A model generated the notes under the pieces. That model worked only from the letters and a program-made list of their open reading frames with translations. It had not been told where the DNA came from and ran no database searches. Positions 1 through 5,342 of a stretch of 6,275 nt of DNA are shown here, piece by piece. Made by a program: the position numbers and the translations under genes. Within the stretch, counting starts at the first letter, position 1; the number at the start of each line of letters is the position of its first letter. Origin of the DNA: Rhodospirillales bacterium (GTDB lineage Bacteria; Pseudomonadota; Alphaproteobacteria; Rhodospirillales_A; JACZKS01); NCBI GenBank assembly GCA_018648445.1, contig JABGRG010000140.1, positions 1,991 to 8,265 on the forward strand. The letters run 5' to 3'.

Positions 1-75
1 CGGCTCAAATGATCCGTTCGGCCTACCAGATATTGATTTTTCGACGCCAAAGCGCAAAAGAATTGGGTTGTCCGG

Positions 76-366
76 TCAGGCCGCGAGAAGCGGTTTGATC
101 TTCTTCCGGCCCTTGGTCGCTGCGAGGGTTTTTATTAGTTCGTACTGCGCCTGTAACCCTAACCAAACCTTTGCGGAAACGCCGAACGCTTGCTCAAGTC
201 TTACCGCTGTATCGGCGGTGATGGCCGTCTCGCCTTTGACTATCCGCGTAATCCGATTGGCCGGGACGTCGATATGCGCGGCGAGCGCCCTTGCGCTCAT
301 TTTTAGCGGCTTCAAAAAATCCTCATTGAGGGTTTCGCCCGGATGAATTGGCGTGTGTTTCCTCAT
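76..366 (-). CDS. higA: HigA-family antitoxin (XRE-type HTH, addiction module antidote)
   Basis: This 96-aa protein is the antitoxin of a HigBA module. Such proteins bind and neutralise the HigB mRNA interferase and repress their own operon. The N-terminal HPGETLNEDFLKPL signature (residues 8-21) is typical of the HigA/VapI family. A helix-turn-helix follows at about residues 24-43 (MSARALAAHIDV, then NRITRIVKGE), and then the conserved stretch ITADTAVRLEQAFGVSAKVWLGLQ (about 49-72). The length is normal for the family. The start is an ATG at 364-366 with a clear GGAGA ribosome-binding site (complement of 373-377), and the stop is TGA. It lies 19 nt downstream of the toxin gene, so the two are surely co-transcribed. 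The toxin-first order is the usual one for higBA. The C-terminus is basic (KGRKKIKP). Nothing looks broken. Confidence 0.95.
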   Translation of the reverse strand: MRKHTPIHPGETLNEDFLKPLKMSARALAAHIDVPANRITRIVKGETAITADTAVRLEQAFGVSAKVWLGLQAQYELIKTLAATKGRKKIKPLLAA

Positions 367-372
367 GGTCTA

Positions 373-377
373 TCTCC
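373..377 (-). promoter_or_regulatory. Ribosome-binding site of higA
   Basis: The minus strand reads GGAGA six bases before the ATG at 366, inside the 19-nt gap after the toxin stop. It is the best Shine-Dalgarno sequence in this module. The toxin start has none at the right distance, which would favour higher antitoxin than toxin translation. Confidence 0.75.
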
Positions 378-385
378 GTTGGTCA

Positions 386-694
386 TTAATGGTAGTCGAC
401 GATCTCCACTAAAATCGGATCGCCGGGCGTTCCCTTCGTCTGGCTGGTCGAATCCTTCTGCCAGCCAAAACACACCCGCCACTGGTCGTTGATTCGAATG
501 CTATACTGTCCCTTGCGTTTTCCGGACAACGCCTCGAAGCGATGACCGGGTACGCGCTGCAAATCTTCCAGCCTTGTTGCCTCGTTCAAGAAATCGAGAC
601 GGCGATAGGCGGTCCTTTTGACGGCATGAAATTGCCGCACCCTTTCGCCGTTCCAAAACGCTTCGGTTTTTTTGTCAGCAAATGATTTAATCAT
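386..694 (-). CDS. higB: HigB-family toxin (RelE/ParE-fold mRNA interferase)
   Basis: This 102-aa protein is the toxin of the HigBA pair, expected to cleave ribosome-bound mRNA when freed from HigA. The start MIKSFADKKTEAFW is the typical HigB N-terminus. The core LSGKRKGQYSIRINDQWRVCF (about residues 56-76), with its basic and aromatic residues, is the conserved RelE-fold region. The protein ends VEIVDYH, as family members do. I chose the ATG at 692-694. A longer reading from 706 would begin with TTG, adds only NAI before that methionine, and overlaps the predicted -10 box. No Shine-Dalgarno lies at a normal distance: the nearest GGAA is 16 nt upstream. The predicted transcription start is about 4 nt upstream, so translation may be near-leaderless. 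The insertion-like segment STSQTKGTPGD (82-92) before the last strand is also seen in many HigB proteins. Confidence 0.93.
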   Translation of the reverse strand: MIKSFADKKTEAFWNGERVRQFHAVKRTAYRRLDFLNEATRLEDLQRVPGHRFEALSGKRKGQYSIRINDQWRVCFGWQKDSTSQTKGTPGDPILVEIVDYH

Positions 695-704
695 AATGGC
701 ATTC

Positions 705-733
705 AATATATTCCATGTTACGTAACACGTAAA
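705..733 (-). promoter_or_regulatory. Predicted higBA promoter
   Basis: On the minus strand a TTTACG -35 box (complement of 728-733) is followed by exactly 17 bases and then a TATATT -10 box (complement of 705-710). TATATT matches the sigma70 consensus at 5 of 6 positions and TTTACG at 4 of 6. Transcription should begin near 698, only about 4 bases before the higB ATG. The 12-bp palindrome at 716-727 fills most of the spacer, so a bound repressor would block RNA polymerase directly. The boxes are read from sequence; promoter activity is inferred. Confidence 0.6.
716..727. promoter_or_regulatory. Perfect 12-bp palindrome, likely HigA operator
   Basis: TGTTACGTAACA is identical to its reverse complement. 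It sits inside the -35/-10 spacer of the higBA promoter. HigA-type antitoxins are dimeric HTH repressors that bind short palindromes in their own promoters, so this is the natural autoregulatory operator. The neighbouring ACACGTAAA may act as a weaker half-site. Confidence 0.6.
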
Positions 734-881
734 GTTTTTTTACTTTCTTGGAAGTGAAATAGGCCCCGTGGCGGACAACGCAAAAAAAATTGTTTGGGAA
801 ACAACCTTTCAGGCCGGAACGACAGGGATGGCCCGAATTTAGCCACGCGGCAATGAGCTGGGATGGGCCGTCACAGGCCGA

Positions 882-944
882 CGGCGGGGTGAGGGGTATC
901 ACCCGTCTTGGCAGGGAACCGAAAGACGGGGAGACGCCCCGCCG
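882..944. other. Multi-stem fold: closing helix around an 8-bp hairpin
   Basis: C882 plus GGCGGGG pairs with CCCCGCC plus G944, giving an 8-bp closing helix. Inside it CCCGTCTT (902-909) pairs perfectly with AAGACGGG (923-930) over a 13-base loop. TGA/TCA (890-892/899-901) can form a small extra arm over the GGGGTA loop. Together this makes a compact three-way-junction shape. GACGG at 880-884 could pair alternatively with CCGTC at 868-872, so the fold has a possible switch-like competitor. Confidence 0.4.
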
Positions 945-1080
945 ACGCTCGCCTTGGCCTTGACGAACCTGGGGCTGCAAGCCCCTCTCTTCTGCTGAAA
1001 TGATGCGCGGACGAATGGTCGCTCAATCGAGGCGGCAAACGCCGCCAAACACGCGCGGGATCGTCGCCGAATGGCCAAGA

Positions 1081-1110
1081 CGCCGCTTCCCGGCACCGGG
1101 AGCAGCGGCG
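1081..1110. other. 12-bp GC-rich hairpin
   Basis: CGCCGCT (1081-1087) and TCCCG (1088-1092) pair with CGGGA (1097-1101) and AGCGGCG (1104-1110) around a GCAC loop, with a 2-nt GC bulge on the 3' side. It is the most stable single hairpin I see in the window. No T-tract follows on either strand, so it is not an ordinary intrinsic terminator. Confidence 0.5.
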
Positions 1111-1256
1111 GCTTGGGGAGCACTGCTTTAGCGGTGCGAGTAGAGCCCGTTTCCGCCAGCTTCCTCAAGATGGCGGACGCGCTCCCGAAAACTCCAAAAA
1201 AGATATTTTCGTATTTCCATACGGCAATGATGAACGATAGCTTTAGCCACGATGCC

Positions 1257-1286
1257 GCGGGATGCTGCTGGATTCGCAGTGCCCGC
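1257..1286. other. Stem-loop just past the end of the TPR gene
   Basis: GCGGG (1257-1261) pairs with CCCGC (1282-1286). After a bulged A, TGCTGC (1263-1268) pairs with GCAGTG (1276-1281), two of those pairs being G-U on the plus strand, around a 7-base loop. It begins 38 nt beyond the TPR stop codon in the direction of transcription. No U-run follows on the minus strand, so it may protect the operon's 3' end or help Rho-dependent termination rather than act as an intrinsic terminator. Confidence 0.3.
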
Positions 1287-1323
1287 TGTCCAACGATTCA
1301 GCAAATCTTTCCCACCTACCGGG

Positions 1324-2937
1324 TTAGATCGGCCGATTTTTCACGCTTGTCGGGGTGCCGCGTAATCGGTTTTTCTTCTCCCTGCCGATATCGCGCTTAA
1401 CTGCCCTGGCGATAACCTCCCGGCTTTCAGGCGGGCAGTCCGTCTCCAGTAAATCCTCTAGCACGTTTTTTCGCACAGTTCCCGCTAATGGGGGTGCATT
1501 TGCTTTTAGGGCTGCCTCAAGAACCGACCGGTTTGCGAGCACTTCAGTGTCTTTGTGAGCTAAAGCTGTCCTCAACTGGAAAATCGCCACACAATTGTGC
1601 AATACCTCCCGTTTTTCGGACAATGCGGTACGGCTGGCAAAAGCATAAAGCGCACGCCCCCGCTCAGGATCGCCCTCACAATAGGCGATCAACCCAGCTG
1701 TCGCGGCGGCACAAACTTTTGAAGAAATCGGATCCGACGACCTGGCGGCATCAATTCTGCTATGGGCAGCCTTCGCCTGGGCCAGCTCGCCCGCCATCGC
1801 CGCTGCATAAGCAAATGAATTTAGCATCTCGGCCCGGTTCGGGTTGCTGTCCAATGCTTGACGGGCGGCCTTCATGCCTTCCAGGTAATCTCCAAAAACA
1901 GTTGATTTCAGATTGCAGATGATGAACCCAGGCGTCGAGGCGAACGGTTCATCCGCAACCCAGTTTTGCGCCGCCGAAATTGCGTCACGCCACCGCTGTT
2001 CGTGCAAATATTGACGGGTAAGCGCTTCTGCCGATTCTTTAATCTTCGATACTGCAGGCGCCGCGATCTGATTGTCCTGATCCCGGGCCCAGACCGTTTG
2101 AGCAACCACCTGTTCTACTGGATCACGATTAGCCCTGCCAAAAAGATGCCGGGCTGGTTTGTGCGCACCGTTGATCATCTCCAAAGTTGCGACGGCTGCG
2201 CAGAGTTCGGAATTATCAAACGGGTGGAATCGGTCACCCCGCACTATTTTGCGTGCCGCCGAAGCAAACCGCGAAGATTTCTTTGAAAGCGTGGACATAC
2301 CGATTTCAGGGGCCAGCATCCACGGATCATCCAAAATCGCATCACCCTGCCGGCGTAAAGCATTTATAGCCCGGTCCGGGTCGCCGACATGTTGAAAAAA
2401 CCGGACCTCCGCACGGACCATTAAGCGATTATCCGGCCCGACCAGATGCCGGGCGACCGTCAACGCCCGCTCCGCCTTGCTGTAATTGCCACATGAAGCA
2501 TAGGCAAGAGCCAGATCAAGCCATGACAGACCGTCATGACCTCGAAATCGCCGCTCCTGACGAAAGCGTGTAATGGCATTCTGCTGCAATGAAATCTGCG
2601 GCGGTTCATCGAGGATTTGTTCCGTGCAAATTCGTACCGCCCGGTTGTCACTCCCCGATTCCGCAACCATGAACCTGGCTGCCGCCTTTCCTCTTTGCGG
2701 CTCACCCGCCAATACTGCCGCCGCAACAACTTCAGACGCCAATGGTGCCGATGGATTGCGCGCAAAATCCATCTCGGCAAGTTCCAGGGACTGCAAGGCA
2801 TGCCCACGATAGCGACGCGCCATTTCTTTGCTTTTTTTCGACGCTTCCGGTGAAGCTTCTCCCAAAGCAATGGAGCGCGACACCGGTCGCCAACGCGGCA
2901 GCATGTTTCTTCCCCATGTCAGGCTTAAAGGGTTCAT
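1324..2937 (-). CDS. TPR-like repeat protein, third gene of the kinase operon
   Basis: This 537-aa protein is rich in helices, alanine and charged residues, with degenerate tetratricopeptide-type repeats. The clearest are about 138-165 (WLDLALAYASCGNYSKAERALTV), 171-197, 312-330, 350-395 (EGMKAARQALDSNPNRAEMLNSFAYAAAMAGELAQAKAAHS) and 410-435. No signal peptide, membrane segment or catalytic motif is visible, so it is probably a cytosolic scaffold or sensor. The C-terminus is strongly basic (about 514-535). Its ATG lies 2 nt after the kinase stop (TGA CC ATG), implying translational coupling. A second in-frame ATG at 2902-2904 (Met12) has a better GGGGAAG ribosome-binding site at 2909-2915, so a 526-aa product is possible. 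I do not recognise a named family. TPR proteins often mediate partner recognition, and here the kinase and nucleotidyltransferase are the obvious partners. Confidence 0.88.
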   Translation of the reverse strand: MNPLSLTWGRNMLPRWRPVSRSIALGEASPEASKKSKEMARRYRGHALQSLELAEMDFARNPSAPLASEVVAAAVLAGEPQRGKAAARFMVAESGSDNRAVRICTEQILDEPPQISLQQNAITRFRQERRFRGHDGLSWLDLALAYASCGNYSKAERALTVARHLVGPDNRLMVRAEVRFFQHVGDPDRAINALRRQGDAILDDPWMLAPEIGMSTLSKKSSRFASAARKIVRGDRFHPFDNSELCAAVATLEMINGAHKPARHLFGRANRDPVEQVVAQTVWARDQDNQIAAPAVSKIKESAEALTRQYLHEQRWRDAISAAQNWVADEPFASTPGFIICNLKSTVFGDYLEGMKAARQALDSNPNRAEMLNSFAYAAAMAGELAQAKAAHSRIDAARSSDPISSKVCAAATAGLIAYCEGDPERGRALYAFASRTALSEKREVLHNCVAIFQLRTALAHKDTEVLANRSVLEAALKANAPPLAGTVRKNVLEDLLETDCPPESREVIARAVKRDIGREKKNRLRGTPTSVKNRPI

Positions 2938-2939
2938 GG

Positions 2940-4103
2940 TCAGGCAGCCTTCGTTTTGGTCTTCAGGCGCGCCCTGGCTTTGACCGTCAAAAGAGAAAAG
3001 GCGGACACCACCTTTTCCAAGTCATAAGGATTGCCGTGAATAGAGGCACGAGCTTTGGGATGGCCGCGCTTGTATGGATTCGGACAACTCAGGTACCGGA
3101 CGATGTCGACGATCTCCGCAGCAATATCGTTACCCAATCGATCCGACAAGCGGGATTCGAGATCTCCTAAATACATGGCAAATTTGTTTTCCAGGTGCGG
3201 CAGGATATCGTGAAAATTTCCCATCCAGTTACCCGCCTCGCTGGTTGCCCGCATGCCCAACGGCAATCGTCCAATGATTTCTGCGGTTAGATTGTTGTAC
3301 CCATCGAGCAGGAATACGGCCAGGTTGCCAAGAAGATATAGGTCTAGCGATAAGAATCGTTGTCTCCAGTCGTCTGGGAAAAAGCCATACTGCACCTCAG
3401 GTGGGCTATATGCCGGATCATTGAAGACATCGATAACATCCGCATGTGGATGCGCCATGGAAATTCCCGTTGCCGATCCGAGATCCCCAATTTTGGTTCG
3501 CGCCTGATGCTGGAACCACAACGAATTAGATGGTTTCAGGTCGCAGTGTGCGATTGGGTCCTTAACGCGCGGGATCGGCTGATGCAGCTGGCGCAATGCT
3601 GCGCTTACGTCCTTCAGGCAATTCAAACGCCAAACATCGTCAACTGTCTTCGAAAATTTCAAAACATCCCGCAGATCCCCATCGGCACGCTCGAAGACAA
3701 TAAAATCGACATGCGGGTAAGAACACTTGGTGTCGATATCGATACCGCCGGAATGGAGAATCCTTACAATACGGGACAATTTCGCACCGTTGCAAAGCGC
3801 CTCGAGAAGCCGTCTTTCAAACAAAAATCTTTCCGTCATCTCGTTGAGCGCTGCAGGGACATCATCCGCCTGCATGGCATGGTGATAGTCGAGCGCTTTT
3901 AGGTGTGCGTGAATTCCGCTTTCTTCGTGGACGACACAATAACCGTAAGAATTTGTGCCGCCTGTCGGATCCGGCGTTGTCGGCGTGCAGGGATTCTCGA
4001 CGAACCATCCGTCAATGGAGATTCCCAGAAGTGAAGCCGCAGGGATAATTTCGCCTGTTTTACGATCTGCAACGGGATTTTTTATATTAATCTTGCTGCT
4101 CAT
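2940..4103 (-). CDS. Hanks-type serine/threonine protein kinase
   Basis: This 387-aa protein has a full eukaryotic-like kinase core. A glycine-rich loop lies at about 48-56 (GGTNSYGYC). The likely ATP-anchoring lysine is K69 (AHLKAL), with a helix-C glutamate near E96. The catalytic loop is HCDLKPSN at 186-193, with D188, K190 and N193. The metal-binding DLG is at 207-209, and a PPE variant of the APE motif is at 234-236. D254/G259 (DLYLLG) and R346 match the later subdomains. All catalytic residues are present, so an active enzyme is expected, although HRD has become HCD, which often marks kinases not controlled by activation-loop phosphorylation. No transmembrane or PASTA region is seen, so it is cytosolic. 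The ATG lies 17 nt inside the end of the nucleotidyltransferase gene, with an AAGAGG ribosome site at 4113-4118. The C-terminus is basic (KARARLKTKTK). Substrates are unknown; its operon partners are the likeliest. Confidence 0.93.
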   Translation of the reverse strand: MSSKINIKNPVADRKTGEIIPAASLLGISIDGWFVENPCTPTTPDPTGGTNSYGYCVVHEESGIHAHLKALDYHHAMQADDVPAALNEMTERFLFERRLLEALCNGAKLSRIVRILHSGGIDIDTKCSYPHVDFIVFERADGDLRDVLKFSKTVDDVWRLNCLKDVSAALRQLHQPIPRVKDPIAHCDLKPSNSLWFQHQARTKIGDLGSATGISMAHPHADVIDVFNDPAYSPPEVQYGFFPDDWRQRFLSLDLYLLGNLAVFLLDGYNNLTAEIIGRLPLGMRATSEAGNWMGNFHDILPHLENKFAMYLGDLESRLSDRLGNDIAAEIVDIVRYLSCPNPYKRGHPKARASIHGNPYDLEKVVSAFSLLTVKARARLKTKTKAA

Positions 4104-5136
4104 GGGCGTAGGCCTCTTTCCCTTGCCGCTCTATGTGCTCAGACATGTCCCGCAGCGCAGCCGGCAGCGCCGTCAATGCGGGGTCATCGAACTTCAAACC
4201 GAGATAGTGTGTAGCGATATAGGCGGCGGCGAGAGATTGTGCTTCGTCGCGTCGGCGTTGCATTGACGATCGATTGATCCGTTCGGAGAGCCATTTCTTG
4301 TGCAGCGCAAAAACACGTGGATCGACGCACGCCATACGTGCCGGCAGTCCGTCGTCCCCGATCACGATCCCTTCCGTCTTTGGCGCACTAATCAGCCATT
4401 GCAGGCCTTCGATCGCGACGGCAACCAAATCTTCCGCATCCGTCGCGTCCGACAGCCTCACCTTTGCCGTCAATGGATTTTGTTCCCGCTCGATATTCAA
4501 GGGATGAATAAGGTCGACCATGTAGCCGTCACGATTGACGGCCCGATAATTTTCATTTTCCTTGATTTCAAACGATCTATCGGCTGCACGGAGAACACTC
4601 AATATGCTTTCCGGTTGTTCACCGAAGACGCTTAAACGCAAGTGCCGACGCGCATCAAACAGAAGATCCACGTCGCCCGTGGACAGCAAATCGCTTTGCA
4701 ATTGCACACCTGCCAGCGCTTCATAAAGAAACAAGCTGTTGGTTCCGGCGATGACGACATTGCGACCGAGAAGCCCTTTGTCGGCCAAATGGCGAAGAAC
4801 CCGAGCCGCCGTCAGTGGTATCCGGGCGAGCTTCATGGCCTTGTTAATAGGAGCCATCTCTTCGAGACGCTCGCGCATTTGGACGGCGCGCTCCTTGGTC
4901 GCTTCGCGCCCCTCGGAGAAACGCTTATATATGCTTTCTGTTTGTGGATCACGCCGTCCCAGGCTCTTTTCCTTGGCTCCCTGCTTGCGCAGCAGATAAC
5001 TCTGGCCACTACGCTCGCCCCAACGCATTGAGCCCGAATAGGCACGCCGCAGCTTGCCACGCGTCTCTTCCGAGGCATCAAACGCCTGCTGGACGTCGAT
5101 CAGTTGCCGAACCTGGCTGTTGTTTAGTTCCTGCAT
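4087..5136 (-). CDS. GSU2403-type nucleotidyltransferase-fold protein (NTP_transf_8-like)
   Basis: This 349-aa protein carries the nucleotidyltransferase signature: GTNS at 131-134 (VVIAGTNSLFLYEAL), then TGDVDLLFD with D155 and D157, and a third carboxylate D208 in GYMVDLIHP. The N-terminal RRAYSGSMRWGERSG, the SLGRRDPQTESIYKRF stretch (about 58-73), the KERAVQMRERLEEMAPINKA helix and the later CVDPRVFALHKKWLSER (270-286) are the arrangement I know from the GSU2403 family. The triad looks intact, so transfer of a nucleotide to a protein, RNA or small molecule is plausible; the substrate is unknown. Nucleotidyltransferase-fold proteins occur as toxins (AbiEii, MenT/TglT) and as antitoxins (MntA). 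It is the first gene of the operon. The ATG at 5134-5136 follows GTGGAAA (5149-5143), which is both the ribosome site and one copy of the repeated operator-like motif. The gene ends 17 nt inside the kinase. Confidence 0.92.
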   Translation of the reverse strand: MQELNNSQVRQLIDVQQAFDASEETRGKLRRAYSGSMRWGERSGQSYLLRKQGAKEKSLGRRDPQTESIYKRFSEGREATKERAVQMRERLEEMAPINKAMKLARIPLTAARVLRHLADKGLLGRNVVIAGTNSLFLYEALAGVQLQSDLLSTGDVDLLFDARRHLRLSVFGEQPESILSVLRAADRSFEIKENENYRAVNRDGYMVDLIHPLNIEREQNPLTAKVRLSDATDAEDLVAVAIEGLQWLISAPKTEGIVIGDDGLPARMACVDPRVFALHKKWLSERINRSSMQRRRDEAQSLAAAYIATHYLGLKFDDPALTALPAALRDMSEHIERQGKEAYAHEQQD

Positions 5137-5168
5137 GAGATTTTTCCACTTTAATACTCAATTTCATT

Positions 5169-5197
5169 TAGATAGTGGAAAATTTTATCATTGTCAA
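5169..5197 (-). promoter_or_regulatory. Predicted promoter of the nucleotidyltransferase-kinase-TPR operon
   Basis: On the minus strand a perfect TTGACA -35 box (complement of 5192-5197) is followed by 17 bases and TATCTA (complement of 5169-5174). The -10 box is weak, keeping only the first three consensus bases. Transcription would start near 5162, giving a leader of about 25 nt before the ATG at 5136. The repeat TTTCCACTATC covers the end of the spacer and most of the -10 box, so a protein bound there would compete with RNA polymerase. Confidence 0.55.
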
Positions 5198-5251
5198 TTA
5201 TTTTTCACTGAAAATCCACCAACGGCATTGCTATCAGTGAGTTTCCACTAT

Positions 5252-5264
5252 CGTGTTCGACACG
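5252..5264. repeat. Small perfect palindrome CGTGT-TCG-ACACG
   Basis: A 5-bp perfect inverted repeat with a 3-base centre directly abuts the TTTCCACTATC copy, sharing base 5252. It may be part of the operator architecture or a small hairpin in the 3' leader of the upstream transcript. Confidence 0.3.
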
Positions 5265-5287
5265 GTTCTTGCGGTGGAATGTCTCAC

Positions 5288-5314
5288 AAAAACATGGAAA
5301 TCTGCATTTTTCCA
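5288..5314 (-). terminator. Weak possible terminator after the 214-aa gene
   Basis: Transcribing leftwards past the stop at 5343, TGGAAA (5314-5309) pairs with TTTCCA (5300-5295) over an 8-base loop, and a TTTTT run (5292-5288) follows two bases later. The stem has only two G-C pairs, so termination would be weak. The same bases belong to the repeat cluster, so the hairpin may be a by-product of paired operators. Confidence 0.25.
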
Positions 5315-5342
5315 CCTTTCTGCAGTCGGCAAAGGGCTAAGG

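Larger units (their letters stand above)
827..1184. other. Hairpin-dense noncoding segment (candidate structured RNA or palindromic repeat element)
   Basis: This is most of the 629-nt gap between higB and the TPR gene. No convincing gene lies in it, but it is full of perfect inverted repeats. GATGGCCC (827-834) pairs with GGGCCGTC (865-872, one G-U). GGCGGGG (883-889) closes with CCCCGCC (937-943) around CCCGTCTT/AAGACGGG (902-909/923-930). GGGGCT/AGCCCC (971-976/980-985) has a 3-nt loop, and GGCGGC/GCCGCC (1031-1036/1041-1046) an AAAC loop. A 12-bp stem spans 1081-1110, a 7-bp stem 1120-1137, and TCCGCCA/TGGCGGA (1152-1158/1171-1177) lies inside GAGC/GCTC (1143-1146/1181-1184). That is more strong pairing than ordinary intergenic DNA usually shows. 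I do not recognise a named RNA family. The sense strand is unknown. A dispersed palindromic repeat or a relic of a mobile element is equally possible. Confidence 0.4.
5143..5316. repeat. Cluster of TTTCCAC/GTGGAAA operator-like repeats
   Basis: Five exact copies of TTCCAC or its complement occur in about 175 bases: 5144-5149, 5175-5180, 5243-5248, 5274-5279 and 5310-5315. Two form a perfect 11-bp inverted repeat, GATAGTGGAAA (5171-5181) and TTTCCACTATC (5242-5252). Another two form a 7-bp pair, GGTGGAA (5273-5279) and TTCCACC (5310-5316). Near-copies are TTTTCACT (5202-5209) and ATCCACC (5214-5220). By chance well under one exact copy would be expected. The copies overlap the -10 region and the ribosome site of the operon's first gene, so they look like operator sites for a repressor acting on this operon. 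None of the three operon proteins has an obvious HTH, so the regulator may lie elsewhere, or one of them may bind DNA by another fold. Confidence 0.6.

Noticed and set aside
695..706. Longer higB reading from a TTG at 704-706
   Set aside because: It adds only four residues before the typical MIKSFADK start and overlaps the predicted -10 box.
731..746. AAAGT-TTTTTT-ACTTT hairpin as a regulatory element
   Set aside because: A 5-bp A/T-rich stem with a T-only loop is readily found by chance. It lies just upstream of the higBA -35 box and needs no separate explanation.
687..980. 97-aa minus-strand frame covering the higBA promoter
   Set aside because: It starts with TTG, would overlap the higB start region and promoter, and shows no domain.
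971..985. GGGGCT-GCA-AGCCCC hairpin as an intrinsic terminator
   Set aside because: The stem is perfect, but the following bases are TCTCTTCT on one strand and AGGTTCG on the other, with no true T-run. It is better read as part of the hairpin-rich block.
899..1168. 89-aa minus-strand frame across the hairpin block
   Set aside because: It begins with TTG without a ribosome site, has low-complexity Arg/Ala/Pro-rich composition, and coincides with strong inverted repeats. Open frames on both strands here are explained by GC richness.
1071..1400. 109-aa plus-strand frame beginning MAKTPLPGTG
   Set aside because: It has an ATG but no Shine-Dalgarno, runs through hairpins into the antisense of the TPR gene, and shows no recognisable domain. 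It may be a spurious frame of a repeat element.
3360..3902. 180-aa plus-strand frame
   Set aside because: It is antisense to the kinase catalytic core, whose motifs are unambiguous.
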